Of a DNA stretch of 64,000 nucleotides, positions 27,446-36,906 are shown in pieces; within the stretch, counting starts at the first letter, position 1, and every line of letters begins with the position of its first letter. Source of the stretch: Synechococcus sp. CC9605 (lineage in GTDB: Bacteria; Cyanobacteriota; Cyanobacteriia; PCC-6307; Cyanobiaceae); contig NC_007516.1 of assembly GCF_000012625.1 (NCBI RefSeq), forward strand, positions 558,001-622,000, read 5' to 3'. The translations under genes were made by a program, and so were the position numbers. The notes beneath the pieces were generated by a model, which saw only the letters and a list, made by a program, of their open reading frames with translations, was not told where the DNA came from and did no database searches.

Positions 27446-28114
27446 ATGTTCACGGGGCTGGTGCAGTCAGTGGGAAGAATCGAGCGCCGTGCCGGCGCGG
27501 TGGTGGTTTGGGGTTGTGCTCCCTTTGCCCCCCTAGCCCTCGGCGACAGTGTTGCTGTGGATGGCGTCTGCCTCACGGCGGCAGAGCTGATGGCGGATGG
27601 TTTCCGCGCCGATGTGAGTGAGGAGACCCTGCGCCGTACCACGTTGGGACGCAAGGCGGACCGTGGGGGAGCGGTGAACCTCGAGCCGGCGCTTCGGCTG
27701 AGCGACCGCCTTGGTGGTCATCTGGTGAGCGGTCACGTGGATGCCACCGGTGAAGTCACCCACCTGGAGAGCCTCCCTCACTCCTGGGCCGTGTCGATCC
27801 GCTGGTCGGATCCCCGATTCGGCCGTTACGTCTGTGAGAAGGCCAGCATCGCGGTGGATGGAATCAGCCTCACGGTGGCCGAATGTTCGGCCGATGGAAC
27901 GACGTTCAGCCTCGCCGTCATCCCCCACACCTGGGAGGAGACGACCCTGAAACAACTGGCGGTCGGGGACACTGTGAACCTGGAGGCCGATCAACTGGCC
28001 CGCTATGCCGAGCGGCTGTTGCATGCCACTGCTGCCGATGCCGGAAACGCCGATGGCCAATACAAGAATGAGACTCTGTCAGCCAGCTGGCTGGCGGCTC
28101 ATGGCTGGTCTTGA
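27446..28114 (+). CDS. ribE: Riboflavin synthase alpha chain
   Basis: Dismutates two 6,7-dimethyl-8-ribityllumazine molecules to riboflavin. The 222-residue product starts MFTGLVQSVGRIERR, the invariant MFTG opening, and shows the two homologous halves: GDSVAVDGVCLTA with LSDRLGGHLVSGHVDATG, and VDGISLTVAECSADGTTF with IPHTWEETTLKQL. The ATG at 27446 is chosen over a longer frame because of the MFTG start. No FMN riboswitch fits in the 49-bp gap. The 3' end overlaps the convergent AbrB-type gene by 16 bases. Confidence 0.97.
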   Translation: MFTGLVQSVGRIERRAGAVVVWGCAPFAPLALGDSVAVDGVCLTAAELMADGFRADVSEETLRRTTLGRKADRGGAVNLEPALRLSDRLGGHLVSGHVDATGEVTHLESLPHSWAVSIRWSDPRFGRYVCEKASIAVDGISLTVAECSADGTTFSLAVIPHTWEETTLKQLAVGDTVNLEADQLARYAERLLHATAADAGNADGQYKNETLSASWLAAHGWS

Positions 28115-28470
28115 TCCATCTGTTGAAGAACGATCATTCCGGAGTCCCGCTGAAGCTCGATCTTGAACTCCTGGCCCGGTTCCAGGCCGAGCCGACGGGT
28201 GTAGGCGTGGCCGATCAGCAGGTTGCCGTTGCCATGCACACGGGTGCGGAATTCGGCCTGGCGACCGCGGCTGCCGCCCGAGGAACTGCTGCTGCTTTTC
28301 GGCAGTTGCCATCCTTGGGCCGCCGCTTTGGCCTCCACCAGGGCCCGATAAAAACTCTTCTTGAGCAGACGACCACTCGGGCCCACATAGCCGCAGCCGC
28401 GGGCGATGTCATCTTCCGGCCGATTGCTGAGCGATCTGGCCTTGTCCAGCAGTTCCTTGCCGACCAGCAT
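28099..28470 (-). CDS. cyAbrB-type transcriptional regulator
   Basis: The 123-residue product starts MLVGKELLDKARSLSNRPEDDIARGCGYVGPSGRLLKKSFYRALVEAK, the conserved N-terminal region of cyanobacterial AbrB-like regulators. After a Ser-rich linker comes a swapped-hairpin domain (RTRVHGNGNLLIGHAYTRRLGLEPGQEFKIELQ). cyAbrBs control nitrogen and carbon metabolism genes in other cyanobacteria. ATG at 28470 fits the conserved start; an in-frame ATG at 28515 is possible. ctaE ends upstream at 28525 in the same direction. Confidence 0.88.
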   Translation of the reverse strand: MLVGKELLDKARSLSNRPEDDIARGCGYVGPSGRLLKKSFYRALVEAKAAAQGWQLPKSSSSSSGGSRGRQAEFRTRVHGNGNLLIGHAYTRRLGLEPGQEFKIELQRDSGMIVLQQMDQDQP

Positions 28471-28524
28471 TTCAGGAGTTGATTCAACTGAATTCTGGCC
28501 ACGCTCGCCAATCAAGGCAAGGGA

Positions 28525-29130
28525 TCAGAGCAGATAAAGGATCACGAAAAGAATCACCCAGATCCCATCTACAAAGTGCCAGTACAACTCAGCTGCTTCC
28601 AGTGGGAAGTGGTCGGCTGCAGTCACACGGCCCTGTGGCTGCCTCGCCTGCCACCAGACGATCAGGGTCATCAGGGCACCGAGGGTCACGTGGAGACCAT
28701 GAAATCCCGTGGCGGCAAAGAAGGTGCTGGCATAAAGGTTGTCGGTGAGGCCGAAGGGGAGTGTGAAGTACTCCACCATTTGGCTCACCAGAAAGGCCAG
28801 GCCGAGCCCTGCGGTGATCAGCAGCCAGCGTCGACAGCGGCCGTGGTCGTTCTGTCGGATCGCCTGGCCGGCCCGGTGGAAGGTGGCACTGCTCACCAGG
28901 AGCAAAATGGTGTTGAGGATGGGCAGGGGCAGCTCCAGTTCATAGATGGCTCCATCCGGGAGGGGGTTCACCGCTTTAAAGGTGAGGTAAGCCGCAAAGA
29001 AGCCAGCGAAGGTCATGGCGTCCGCCACCAGAAACGTGGCCAGGCCGAACATGCGGTGATCGGGATGCTCGGCATGCTCCCCGTGGCTGTGGTTCTGATC
29101 CTGATCCTTCGTGGGAACTGTGGTGGTCAT
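28525..29130 (-). CDS. ctaE: Cytochrome c oxidase subunit III
   Basis: Third subunit of the aa3-type oxidase, 201 residues with five to seven helices. Conserved segments are FGLATFLVADAMTFAGFFAAYLTF, a STFFAATGFHGLHVTLGALM stretch and WHFVDGIWVILFVILYLL at the end. It binds lipid and supports the catalytic subunit I. Its ATG overlaps the ctaD stop by four bases, and ctaD-ctaC precede it, giving the standard ctaCDE operon on the minus strand. Confidence 0.96.
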   Translation of the reverse strand: MTTTVPTKDQDQNHSHGEHAEHPDHRMFGLATFLVADAMTFAGFFAAYLTFKAVNPLPDGAIYELELPLPILNTILLLVSSATFHRAGQAIRQNDHGRCRRWLLITAGLGLAFLVSQMVEYFTLPFGLTDNLYASTFFAATGFHGLHVTLGALMTLIVWWQARQPQGRVTAADHFPLEAAELYWHFVDGIWVILFVILYLL

Positions 29131-30794
29131 TTGCCGCTGCTCCAGAGATCACGACCGCTGGCAGCGGTCAGGTCCAGCTCGTCCGGCGGGACGCCGTAGC
29201 CGTAGGGCTCTTCCACCAGAGGGGCCTCACCAATCCAGTTCTCGACTGGTGGCGGAGAACTGGTCAGCCATTCGGGCGTCAGTGCTTTCCAGGGGTTGTC
29301 GCCTGCGACTGGGCCACTGAGGGCGCTGTGGATCACATTCCACAGGAACGGCAGGGTGCTGATGGCCATCAGCAGGGCTCCAACGGAGCTGATCTGATTG
29401 ATCAGGGTGAATTGGGGGTCGTATTCAGCAACGCGTCGCGGCATCCCATTGAGGCCCAGCCAGTGCTGAGGGCCGAAGCACATGTTGAAGCCGATGAAGG
29501 TGAGGGCACAGTGCAGGCGGCCGAGATCTTCGTTGAGCATCCGGCCGGTGAACTTGGGATACCAGTGGTAGATCGAGGCGAAGATCACGAACACCGATCC
29601 ACCGAAGACGATGTAGTGGAAGTGGGCGACGACGAAGTAGGTGTCGTGCACATGAATGTCGAATGGCACCTGCGCCAAGGCGACCCCTGTGATGCCTCCG
29701 AGCACGAAGTTCACAATGAAGCCGCAGGAAAACAGCATGGCGCTGTTGAGGCTGATGCGTCCGCCCCAGAGTGTTGCCAACCAGTTGAAGAATTTGATTC
29801 CGGTGGGAACGGCGATGAATGCAGTTGCAATGGTGAAGAACAGGCGCATCCAGGGAGGTGTCCCGCTGGTGAACATGTGGTGCGCCCACACAATCAGGCC
29901 CAACACAACGATGGCCATAATCGAATAGACCATCGTCACGTAGCCAAACAGCGGCTTGCGGGCATGAACCGGCAGGATTTCGCTCACCAAGCCGAAGGCC
30001 GGCAAGACCATGATGTAAACGGCTGGGTGGGAATAGAACCAGAACAGATGCTGGTAAACCACCACATTTCCCCCAAGGGTGGGGTTGAAGAAGCCTGTAT
30101 GGGCAACGATATCGAAACTCAGTAACACCAACGTTCCCGCCAGAACAGGTGTTGAGAGAACTACAAGAATGCTGGTGCCCAGCATCGCCCAGCAATACAT
30201 GGGGAGTTGCATCAATTTCAAACCGGGGCGACGCAGTTTGAGAATGGTTGCGATGAAGTTGATGCCTCCGAAGATCGAACTTCCGCCCAGGAGCAGCACG
30301 CTCAGGATCCAGATGATCTGGCCAGTTGCTGGTGTTGTGATGCTGAGAGGTGGATAGGCCGTCCAGCCCGATTGCGCAGCTCCTGTGAGGAAATAGCTGG
30401 TGATCAGCATCAAACCTGCTGGTGGGATCAGCCAGAACGCCACGGCATTGAGGCGTGGGAAGGCCATGTCACGAGCACCCACATAAAAGGGGATCAAATA
30501 GTTCCCAAAAGCACCATTCACCACGGGAACGATCCAGAGAAAGATCATCACCGTGCCGTGGAGGGTCAGCACCTGGTTGTAGACATCTCGTGCCATGAAG
30601 TCGGACACGGGACTGGTGAGTTCCGTACGAATGGCACCGGCTAGCGCGCCGCCAATCAGATAAAAAACAAAGCCGCAGACGAGGTACTGCAGCCCGATCA
30701 CCTTGTGATCAACGCTGAAGCTGAAATACCGCAACCAGCTACTGGGTTGAAGCCGTGGAGGGCTGGATGTTTCCGGGGGCAAGCTGATGGTCAT
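29127..30794 (-). CDS. ctaD: Cytochrome c oxidase subunit I
   Basis: Catalytic heme-copper subunit that reduces oxygen and pumps protons. The 555-residue product starts MTISLPPETSSPP, with twelve helices. The heme and CuB ligand regions are seen in NQVLTLHGTVMIFLWIVP, FWFYSHPAVYIMVLPAFG, and VVAHFHYIVFGGSVFVIF, all with conserved histidines. The start at 30794 is preferred over an upstream frame; it sits one base after the ctaC stop. The C-terminal tail (EEPYGYGVPPDELDL) is hydrophilic. Confidence 0.97.
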   Translation of the reverse strand: MTISLPPETSSPPRLQPSSWLRYFSFSVDHKVIGLQYLVCGFVFYLIGGALAGAIRTELTSPVSDFMARDVYNQVLTLHGTVMIFLWIVPVVNGAFGNYLIPFYVGARDMAFPRLNAVAFWLIPPAGLMLITSYFLTGAAQSGWTAYPPLSITTPATGQIIWILSVLLLGGSSIFGGINFIATILKLRRPGLKLMQLPMYCWAMLGTSILVVLSTPVLAGTLVLLSFDIVAHTGFFNPTLGGNVVVYQHLFWFYSHPAVYIMVLPAFGLVSEILPVHARKPLFGYVTMVYSIMAIVVLGLIVWAHHMFTSGTPPWMRLFFTIATAFIAVPTGIKFFNWLATLWGGRISLNSAMLFSCGFIVNFVLGGITGVALAQVPFDIHVHDTYFVVAHFHYIVFGGSVFVIFASIYHWYPKFTGRMLNEDLGRLHCALTFIGFNMCFGPQHWLGLNGMPRRVAEYDPQFTLINQISSVGALLMAISTLPFLWNVIHSALSGPVAGDNPWKALTPEWLTSSPPPVENWIGEAPLVEEPYGYGVPPDELDLTAASGRDLWSSGK

Positions 30795-30795
30795 G

Positions 30796-31626
30796 TCAGG
30801 CGTTCGCGATGGTGAGCGTTTCGTCTTCAGGTGTGGCTTTGGCGTTGTCCCTGTACCAGCTATCCCAGTCCTCCGGGCTTTCCACCACAACGGTGGAGCG
30901 CATTCCACCGTGGTAGGGCCCACAGAGTTCGGCACACACAATTGGATAACGGCCGGTGCGTGTGGGGGTGAAGCTCAGCTGGGTTGGCTGGCCTGGAATG
31001 ACGTCCTGCTTCAAGCGAAATTCAGGAACCCAGAAGGCGTGAATCACATCTTTTGCTTCCATCCGCAGGGTGATAGGCCGGTCGGCTGGAACATGAAGCT
31101 CACCTGATGTGATGTCTCCCTCTGGGTAATGAAAGAGGAAAGCGAATTGCATGGCTGTCACTTCAACGGGCAAAACATTTGTTGCTGCCGCTGATTCAAT
31201 TGAGCCTGAACTGATGCCTCCCCAGATCTGTTCTTCATGGGCTTCTCCCATGTGGTCGTGGGCCAGAGGCACCATGCCACCCATGCGGTCGTAAATGTCG
31301 TAGCTGTACAAGCCAACAAACAGCACTACAACAGCAGGAACAGCTGTCCAGAAAATTTCAAGGGGCAGATTTCCCTCGATGGCCACGCCGTCGCCAAGCT
31401 GACCGTTGCGTCGCCGAAAGCGAATCAAGCTGAAGACGAGAAGACCAACGATCCCGATAAACAGAATGCTGCCAATCGTGAATAGAACCTTAAAAAGTTC
31501 GTCGTAAATCGGCGCGTTGGCGCTCGCATCGATGGGGAGAAGGTTGATGTTCTGGCCGATCCAAAGACCGCCCAGAGCAAGGACCATCCCGATCACCAAC
31601 GTGAGAATGGCGGATGGGATCTGCAC
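30796..31626 (-). CDS. ctaC: Cytochrome c oxidase subunit II
   Basis: Electron-entry subunit. The 276-residue product begins with two hydrophobic helices (ILTLVIGMVLALGGLWIG and VLFTIGSILFIGIVGLLVF). A periplasmic/lumenal cupredoxin follows with FHYPEGDI and the CuA site CAELCGPYHGGM, all ligands intact. GTG at 31626 is the start used. It opens the ctaCDE operon. The 200-bp gap to the divergent ctaA should contain the promoters. Confidence 0.95.
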   Translation of the reverse strand: MQIPSAILTLVIGMVLALGGLWIGQNINLLPIDASANAPIYDELFKVLFTIGSILFIGIVGLLVFSLIRFRRRNGQLGDGVAIEGNLPLEIFWTAVPAVVVLFVGLYSYDIYDRMGGMVPLAHDHMGEAHEEQIWGGISSGSIESAAATNVLPVEVTAMQFAFLFHYPEGDITSGELHVPADRPITLRMEAKDVIHAFWVPEFRLKQDVIPGQPTQLSFTPTRTGRYPIVCAELCGPYHGGMRSTVVVESPEDWDSWYRDNAKATPEDETLTIANA

Positions 31627-31827
31627 CTGATCAATCCCAGGTTTTCAACAGCGTATGGGTCTGGCTGCGGTTCTCCATGAAGTGATTGTTAAGGCCTTAT
31701 TTCTGTCAGGAAAAGGGGATGATTTTTTTCTCATTTGTGTTGCAGACATCCACACAGCGTGACGTCATCTTCTGCATCGCTACGGTCCAAGCAATCCCTT
31801 TTGGGTGCATCGGATGGAGCTTGTTCG
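31627..31827. promoter_or_regulatory. Divergent ctaC/ctaA intergenic region
   Basis: About 200 bp separate the oxidase operon (minus) from the heme a branch (plus), and this is the longest clearly non-coding gap in the window. A patch at about 31,680-31,745 is AT-rich compared with the neighbours and contains runs of T. I could not fix convincing -10/-35 pairs. Bidirectional control of ctaCDE and ctaAB from here is inferred from layout only. Confidence 0.5.
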
Positions 31828-32754
31828 ATGATGCTTTCTTCAATGTCGACATTGCGTCGACGTCTTGGGTTGTTATCGGCTCACCTTGTGGTTGCCGTGA
31901 TCGCTTTGGTAGTGATCGGTGGGGCAACCCGTGTGATGGAGGCCGGCTTGGCTTGCCCGGACTGGCCCCTGTGCTTCGGCTCGTTGTTACCGGGGCGCCA
32001 GATGAATGTTCAGGTGTTCCTTGAATGGTTTCACCGCCTCGATGCATTCGTCATCGGCATTGCCCTGGTGGTGATGGCCGTGGCGACGACGCTTCAGCGG
32101 CGTCAGCTGCCGCGATGGCTGCCCTGGCTGGCCGTCGGTCTGATGGCTCTGGTGGCGATGCAGGGAGGTTTGGGTGCGCTGACGGTGACCCGGTTGCTGC
32201 CTTCCGGTGTGGTGACAGCCCACCTGGCACTCGCTCTCACCCTTGTGGCGCTTCTGAGTGGGCTGACCCAACGCTTGCTTCATCCCAATGCCGTCGTCGC
32301 GCCGCTCTGGTGGCGCATCGGGGCATCGCTTGGCCTGATGTCGGTGTTCGTGCAGTGCCTGCTCGGAGGTCGCATGGCCACCGCCTGGGCAGGGCAGCGT
32401 TGCCTGGCTGGAGGAGAGGCCTGCCAGCTGGTTCTCTCCCATCGCCTGACGGCGATGCCGGTGGTCGTTGTTGTGCTCGGCTTCGCCGGGGCAGCAGTCC
32501 TGGCGGGTGGTTGGGCGCGCCAGCAGTGGCCCTGGCTGGGTGGGGCCGTGCTCCTGGTGCTGATTCAGGTGGCCCTTGGCGTTTTCACCCTTCGTCTTGG
32601 CTTGTCGCAACCGGTAGTGACCGTTGCCCATCAGCTCGTGGCGGCCCTGTTGATCGCTCTGTTGTCGGCGCTTCTGGTCCGCTCGCCCGACCGCCCCTCA
32701 CCGTCCCGTTCCGTCGTCCTCGACGACACCTCGTTGGAGGCCTGTCATGGCTGA
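31828..32754 (+). CDS. ctaA: Heme A synthase (COX15/CtaA)
   Basis: Converts heme O to heme A for the aa3 oxidase. The product of about 308 residues has eight hydrophobic helices and the family stretch [29 protein letters not shown], followed by EWFHRLDAF with a heme-ligand His. A second His region is LSHRLTAMP, and a third is [11 protein letters not shown]. ATGs at 31828, 31831 and 31843 are all plausible starts. The stop lies eight bases inside ctaB, so the two heme a enzymes are co-expressed. Confidence 0.93.
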   Translation: MMLSSMSTLRRRLGLLSAHLVVAVIALVVIGGATRVMEAGLACPDWPLCFGSLLPGRQMNVQVFLEWFHRLDAFVIGIALVVMAVATTLQRRQLPRWLPWLAVGLMALVAMQGGLGALTVTRLLPSGVVTAHLALALTLVALLSGLTQRLLHPNAVVAPLWWRIGASLGLMSVFVQCLLGGRMATAWAGQRCLAGGEACQLVLSHRLTAMPVVVVVLGFAGAAVLAGGWARQQWPWLGGAVLLVLIQVALGVFTLRLGLSQPVVTVAHQLVAALLIALLSALLVRSPDRPSPSRSVVLDDTSLEACHG

Positions 32755-33730
32755 AATCACTGCAACCGTTCGTCCGACCCGTGAGGAGGTGGTGCCCTCC
32801 CGCAAGCGGGTGAAACTTCCGGCCTGGCTGGAAGTTGCCAAACCCCGCCTCATCCCTCTGCTGCTGGCCACCACCCTCGGTGGAATGGCTCTCAGTGAAG
32901 GCTGGCCTCTCTCATCGCCTCGGCTCGTCTGCACCCTGGGGGGAGGCGCGCTTGCCTCCGCTGCTGCAGGGGTTCTGAACTGCTTGTGGGAGCAGGATCT
33001 CGATGGCCGGATGGCCCGCACCAGCGGTCGCGCACTCCCCTCCGGTCGGCTGTCGCCCACCAGTGCATTCATCGGCGCCATCGCCTGCACCCTGGCGGCG
33101 GCGATGCTTCTGGTGAGCGGTGTGAACTGTCTCGCTGCTGGGTTGTCCCTGCTCGGCCTCTGCAGTTACGTGCTGCTCTACACAGCGTTGCTCAAGCCGC
33201 GCACGTCCCAGAACATCGTCATCGGTGGGGTCGCCGGGGCCATCCCCCCCCTTGTTGGGGCGGCTGCCGCCACGGGCCATGTTGGCCTCGGGGGCTGGTG
33301 GCTGTTCGCTCTGGTGATGGTTTGGACGCCCGCCCATTTCTGGGCTTTGGCCCTGTTGTTGCGTGAGGACTATCGCGCTGTCGGGATCCCCATGCTGCCC
33401 GTGGTGAAGGGTCCTGTGGTGACGGCACGGGCGATCAAGACCTACGGCTGGATCACCGTTCTTCTCAGTAGTTTGGGCGTGTTTGCCTTGCCTTCAGGTG
33501 GCGCCTTCTATGGCGTGATGCTGCTTCCTTACAACGCTCGGTTGCTGCAGCTCGTCGATCGGCTTTCGCTGGATCCCGACAGCCTTGTGAATGCCAAGGC
33601 TCTGTTCCGTTGGTCGATCCTTTATCTCTTTGGTGTCTGCCTGCTGCTGATTCTCAGCCGGACGGATCTGGCCTCAGGCTTCACCCACCAGGTGATTCAG
33701 CTTCTCTCCCTGCCAACGGGGGTGCATTGA
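32747..33730 (+). CDS. ctaB: Heme O synthase (protoheme IX farnesyltransferase)
   Basis: UbiA-fold prenyltransferase that adds a farnesyl chain to protoheme, the step before CtaA. The 327-residue protein has the first Asp-rich motif in [23 protein letters not shown] and the second in the loop after RAIKTYG. Conserved segments [16 protein letters not shown] and [12 protein letters not shown] are present. It overlaps ctaA by eight bases. Downstream, after 50 bp, an ABC-2 exporter pair starts. Confidence 0.96.
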   Translation: MAEITATVRPTREEVVPSRKRVKLPAWLEVAKPRLIPLLLATTLGGMALSEGWPLSSPRLVCTLGGGALASAAAGVLNCLWEQDLDGRMARTSGRALPSGRLSPTSAFIGAIACTLAAAMLLVSGVNCLAAGLSLLGLCSYVLLYTALLKPRTSQNIVIGGVAGAIPPLVGAAAATGHVGLGGWWLFALVMVWTPAHFWALALLLREDYRAVGIPMLPVVKGPVVTARAIKTYGWITVLLSSLGVFALPSGGAFYGVMLLPYNARLLQLVDRLSLDPDSLVNAKALFRWSILYLFGVCLLLILSRTDLASGFTHQVIQLLSLPTGVH

Positions 33731-33780
33731 GCACTCTCTAGATTCACTGAATTGGCCGAGCAAGTCCCTGACGGTGCCTG

Positions 33781-34794
33781 ATGGCGTTGATTCAACTGCG
33801 GAAGATCTCCAAGGCCTACGGCGCGGTACCGGCCCTGCGTGAGCTTGATCTCACCGTTCCGGAAGGGTGCCTTTACGGGCTTCTTGGACCGAATGGTGCC
33901 GGCAAAACAACGGCCATGCGCATCCTGGCCACCCTGCTAGCCCCCGACAGCGGCTCAGTTGTCGTTGGCGGTGTTGACGGTCTGGCCCAGCCACGAGACG
34001 TGCGCCAGCTCATGGGCTATGTGGCCCAGGAGGTGGCCATTGACAAGATCCTGAGTGGCCGGGAACTGCTGCAATTGCAAGGTGATCTCTATCACTTGCC
34101 GCGGAATGATCGCGATAGCCGCATCGCTGATCTGATTGATCGCCTCGCCATGGGCGACTGGATTGATCGCCGCTGCGGTACCTACTCCGGTGGCATGAGG
34201 CGGCGTCTGGATCTAGCCGCCGGACTGCTGCACCGCCCCCGGTTGCTCGTGCTCGATGAACCCACGGTGGGGCTGGATATCGAGAGCCGCAGTGCCATCT
34301 GGCAGCTGCTGCGTCAGCTGGTTGAAGAGGGCACCACTGTTCTGCTGAGCAGTCACTACCTCGAAGAGGTGGAGGCTCTTGCGGATCAGATGGCGATCAT
34401 TGATGCCGGTCGTGTGATTGCCGAAGGCAGCCCCGACCAGCTCAAACAACGGCTTGGGGGTGATCGCGTGACTTTGCGAATCCGAGAGTTCAGCAGTGCC
34501 GATGAGGCGACCCAGGTGCGTGCCCTTCTCGAACCCTTGGATGGGGTGCGTCAGGTGGTGGTGAACCGCTCCCAGGGGTTTTCCCTCAACCTTGTGATTG
34601 AGGGTGGGGCCGTGATCGATCAGCTGCGTCAGACCCTCGAGGCTGCAGGTTTGCCTGTGTTTGCCCTGGCCCAGAGTCGTCCCAGCCTGGATGATGTCTA
34701 CCTTCAAGCCACAGGACGCACCCTGATGGACGCTGAACTGGCCATCGCAGGCCAGCGCGACGTCAAACAGGAAAAGCGTCAATCCATGCGTTGA
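33781..34794 (+). CDS. ABC-2 exporter ATPase subunit (DrrA/CcmA-like)
   Basis: A 337-residue ATP-binding subunit: Walker [10 protein letters not shown], signature [12 protein letters not shown], Walker [13 protein letters not shown], then the H-loop [11 protein letters not shown]. An additional C-terminal domain at about residues 230-330 ([24 protein letters not shown]) is typical of the DrrA-type subunits that pair with ABC-2 permeases. It starts at ATG 33781 and is followed after nine bases by the permease gene, so the two form one exporter; substrate unknown. Confidence 0.92.
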   Translation: MALIQLRKISKAYGAVPALRELDLTVPEGCLYGLLGPNGAGKTTAMRILATLLAPDSGSVVVGGVDGLAQPRDVRQLMGYVAQEVAIDKILSGRELLQLQGDLYHLPRNDRDSRIADLIDRLAMGDWIDRRCGTYSGGMRRRLDLAAGLLHRPRLLVLDEPTVGLDIESRSAIWQLLRQLVEEGTTVLLSSHYLEEVEALADQMAIIDAGRVIAEGSPDQLKQRLGGDRVTLRIREFSSADEATQVRALLEPLDGVRQVVVNRSQGFSLNLVIEGGAVIDQLRQTLEAAGLPVFALAQSRPSLDDVYLQATGRTLMDAELAIAGQRDVKQEKRQSMR

Positions 34795-34803
34795 GTGCCA
34801 ACG

Positions 34804-35658
34804 ATGACTTCCCCAACAGCATCTGTTGCCCTTCAGCAGCAGCAATCCGGAGCTTTCGCCGAGCTCAGCCAGGAGACGTTGGCCCTCACACGGCGCTTGT
34901 TTCTTCAGTTGATGCGTCGCCCTTCAACCTTGATCGCCGGGGTTCTGCAACCCCTGATCTGGTTGATTCTCTTTGGTGCACTGTTCGCCAATGCCCCTGA
35001 GGGTCTGTTGCCAGGGGGCATGAGCTACGGACGTTTTCTTGGTGCCGGAGTGATTGTCTTCACGGCCTTCAGCGGTGCTTTGAATGCCGGCCTGCCGGTG
35101 ATGTTTGACCGCGAATTCGGTTTCCTCAATCGGCTGCTGGTGGCACCGCTGCGAAGCCGCAGTTCCATCGTGCTGGCGTCGGTGATCTACATCACGGCGC
35201 TGAGTCTGTTGCAGAGCCTGGCCATCATGGCCACGGCAGCTCTGCTCGGTTACGGATGGCCCGGCATCAGCGGTCTGGCCCTGGTTCTGGTGACGTTGCT
35301 GCTGCTGGTTTTTGCTGTGACGGCCCTCAGCCTCGGACTGGCCTTCGCTTTGCCGGGGCACATCGAGTTAATCGCTGTGATTTTCGTGGCCAACTTGCCG
35401 TTGCTGTTTGCCAGCACGGCCTTGGCTCCGCTGTCGTTCATGCCGACCTGGCTGGGCTGGCTTGCGGCCTTGAATCCCCTTACCTTCGCGATAGAACCCA
35501 TTCGAGCCGCTTACCAGGGTCCATTGGATCTTTCGGCCGTTCTGCTGGAGGCCCCCTATGGGGATGTCACCGGCACCAGTTGCCTGCTGATCCTTCTGCT
35601 CCTCACCATCGCGCTGTTTCTTGCGATTCGGCCTCTGCTCAACCGCAAACTTTCCTGA
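34804..35658 (+). CDS. ABC-2 type permease
   Basis: A 284-residue permease, partner of the ATPase before it. It has six hydrophobic segments with the ABC-2 pattern: TLIAGVLQPLIWLILFGALFANAPEG, GVIVFTAFSGALNAGLPVMFDREFGFLNRLLVAPLRS, and a C-terminal PLSFMPTWLGWLAALNPLTFAIEPIRA stretch, characteristic of DrrB-type permeases. ATG at 34804 is the start used; GTG at 34795 is also in frame. The following acidic-repeat gene starts five bases after its stop. Confidence 0.9.
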   Translation: MTSPTASVALQQQQSGAFAELSQETLALTRRLFLQLMRRPSTLIAGVLQPLIWLILFGALFANAPEGLLPGGMSYGRFLGAGVIVFTAFSGALNAGLPVMFDREFGFLNRLLVAPLRSRSSIVLASVIYITALSLLQSLAIMATAALLGYGWPGISGLALVLVTLLLLVFAVTALSLGLAFALPGHIELIAVIFVANLPLLFASTALAPLSFMPTWLGWLAALNPLTFAIEPIRAAYQGPLDLSAVLLEAPYGDVTGTSCLLILLLLTIALFLAIRPLLNRKLS

Positions 35659-35662
35659 ATCC

Positions 35663-36211
35663 GTGCTTTCTTCTCCGTTCCAGCAGCCGTCACCCCGACA
35701 GAACGCTCTGGCCCTTCAGATCCAGGAGGCCAGAACCTCTGGTGATGAGGCCTTGCTGGTGGGTCTGATCAGTCAGTGGGTTCACCGTTACGGCTTTGAA
35801 GGAGCAGCTGAGCTTGATCTGAGCTTGCCGGAGCCTTCAGCTTCGAAGCATGGGTTCAGTTCTGCGCCGATGTCTGTCATCGAGGAAGAGATTGCTCCTG
35901 AAGACGATGTTTTGGTTGAAAACGAGGTGGTTGTTCAGGACGAGGTGGCTGCTGAGGACGAGATGGTCGTTGAAGAAGAGGTCCAGATTGTGGCTGAAGA
36001 CGACCTTTTGACTGAGAGCGAGGTGATGGAGAACGGGTTGGTCGCTGAAGAAGAAACGATCGTCGAACAGGATGAGATCGCAGCTGAAGAAACGCCGCTT
36101 CAACGCAGCTTCCCTGCTGTTCCTGTGCCGGCCCCACCGATTAGCACGCCCCGTTCGCTGCGGCGTTGGCTCCCCCGCCGCGAGGATGACGCTTTCCCCA
36201 AGGCGTCCTGA
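35663..36211 (+). CDS. Acidic Glu/Val-repeat protein, unknown
   Basis: A 182-residue product from GTG 35663 (VLSSPFQQPSPRQN). Residues about 20-60 look ordered (ALQIQEARTSGDEALLVGLISQWVHRYGFEG), then a stretch of about 70 residues is almost all Glu, Asp, Val and Ala in a rough alternating pattern (EDDVLVENEVVVQDEVAAEDE onward). A basic end follows with PRSLRRWLPRREDD. The gene fits between the ABC permease (five-base gap) and nanE. I do not recognise a family. The alternation suggests an extended acidic linker or scaffold (inference). Confidence 0.65.
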   Translation: MLSSPFQQPSPRQNALALQIQEARTSGDEALLVGLISQWVHRYGFEGAAELDLSLPEPSASKHGFSSAPMSVIEEEIAPEDDVLVENEVVVQDEVAAEDEMVVEEEVQIVAEDDLLTESEVMENGLVAEEETIVEQDEIAAEETPLQRSFPAVPVPAPPISTPRSLRRWLPRREDDAFPKAS

Positions 36212-36216
36212 TCACC

Positions 36217-36906
36217 ATGATTCCCAACCCTGAATCCCTGGATCAGGGGCTGATCGTTTCGGTGCAGGCCCCCCAGGGTTCGCCGATGCGCGATCCCGAT
36301 GTGATCGCTGCCATGGCGGATGCCTCCCTGCGCAATGGGGCTGTGGGTGTGCGCTTGGAAAGCCCTGAACACATCGGTGCCGTGCGTCGGCGTTGTCAGG
36401 ATGCCTTGATCATCGGCCTCTGGAAATGCACGTTCCCGGAAAGCTCGGTGTACATCACCCCGGGCTGGAAAGAAATTCAGGCTGTCTGGTCGGCGGGGGC
36501 CGACGTGATCGCGATCGATGCCACAGCCCGTCCGCGGCCTGAAGGTCAGGATTTGGCCGCGTTAATCCAGCGCAGCCGTGATGAGCTGAGGGCTCCGCTG
36601 ATGGCTGATGTGGATTCGCTCGCGAATGGTGTGCGGGCAGCAGAACTGGGCTGTGACTGGGTTGGGACCACGCTCTACGGCTACACGGAAGACACCGCGC
36701 AGCAGCACCCCCCTGCGTTTGATCTGCTTCCCCAACTTCGCGCTGAGCTTCCCAGCTCGGTTCGTCTGATCTGTGAGGGGGGAATTGCTTCTCCAGCGGA
36801 TGCACGTTTGGCACTACAGGCCGGAGCCGACACCGTTGTGGTGGGGACGGCGATCACTGGGGTGGATCTCCAAGTGACCGCCTATCGCCAGGGAATGGTC
36901 AGCTGA
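36217..36906 (+). CDS. nanE: Putative N-acetylmannosamine-6-phosphate 2-epimerase
   Basis: A 229-residue TIM-barrel protein of the NanE family, which interconverts ManNAc-6-P and GlcNAc-6-P. Conserved parts are LIVSVQAPQGSPMRDPDVIAAMADASLRNGAVGVR, IGLWKCTFPESSVYITP, ADVIAIDATARPRP, MADVDSLANG and ICEGGIASPADARLALQAGADTVVVGTAITG. No other sialic acid genes are in the window; the wecB gene at about 57 kb also handles HexNAc epimerisation. It converges on groL with no bases between the stop codons. Confidence 0.88.
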   Translation: MIPNPESLDQGLIVSVQAPQGSPMRDPDVIAAMADASLRNGAVGVRLESPEHIGAVRRRCQDALIIGLWKCTFPESSVYITPGWKEIQAVWSAGADVIAIDATARPRPEGQDLAALIQRSRDELRAPLMADVDSLANGVRAAELGCDWVGTTLYGYTEDTAQQHPPAFDLLPQLRAELPSSVRLICEGGIASPADARLALQAGADTVVVGTAITGVDLQVTAYRQGMVS

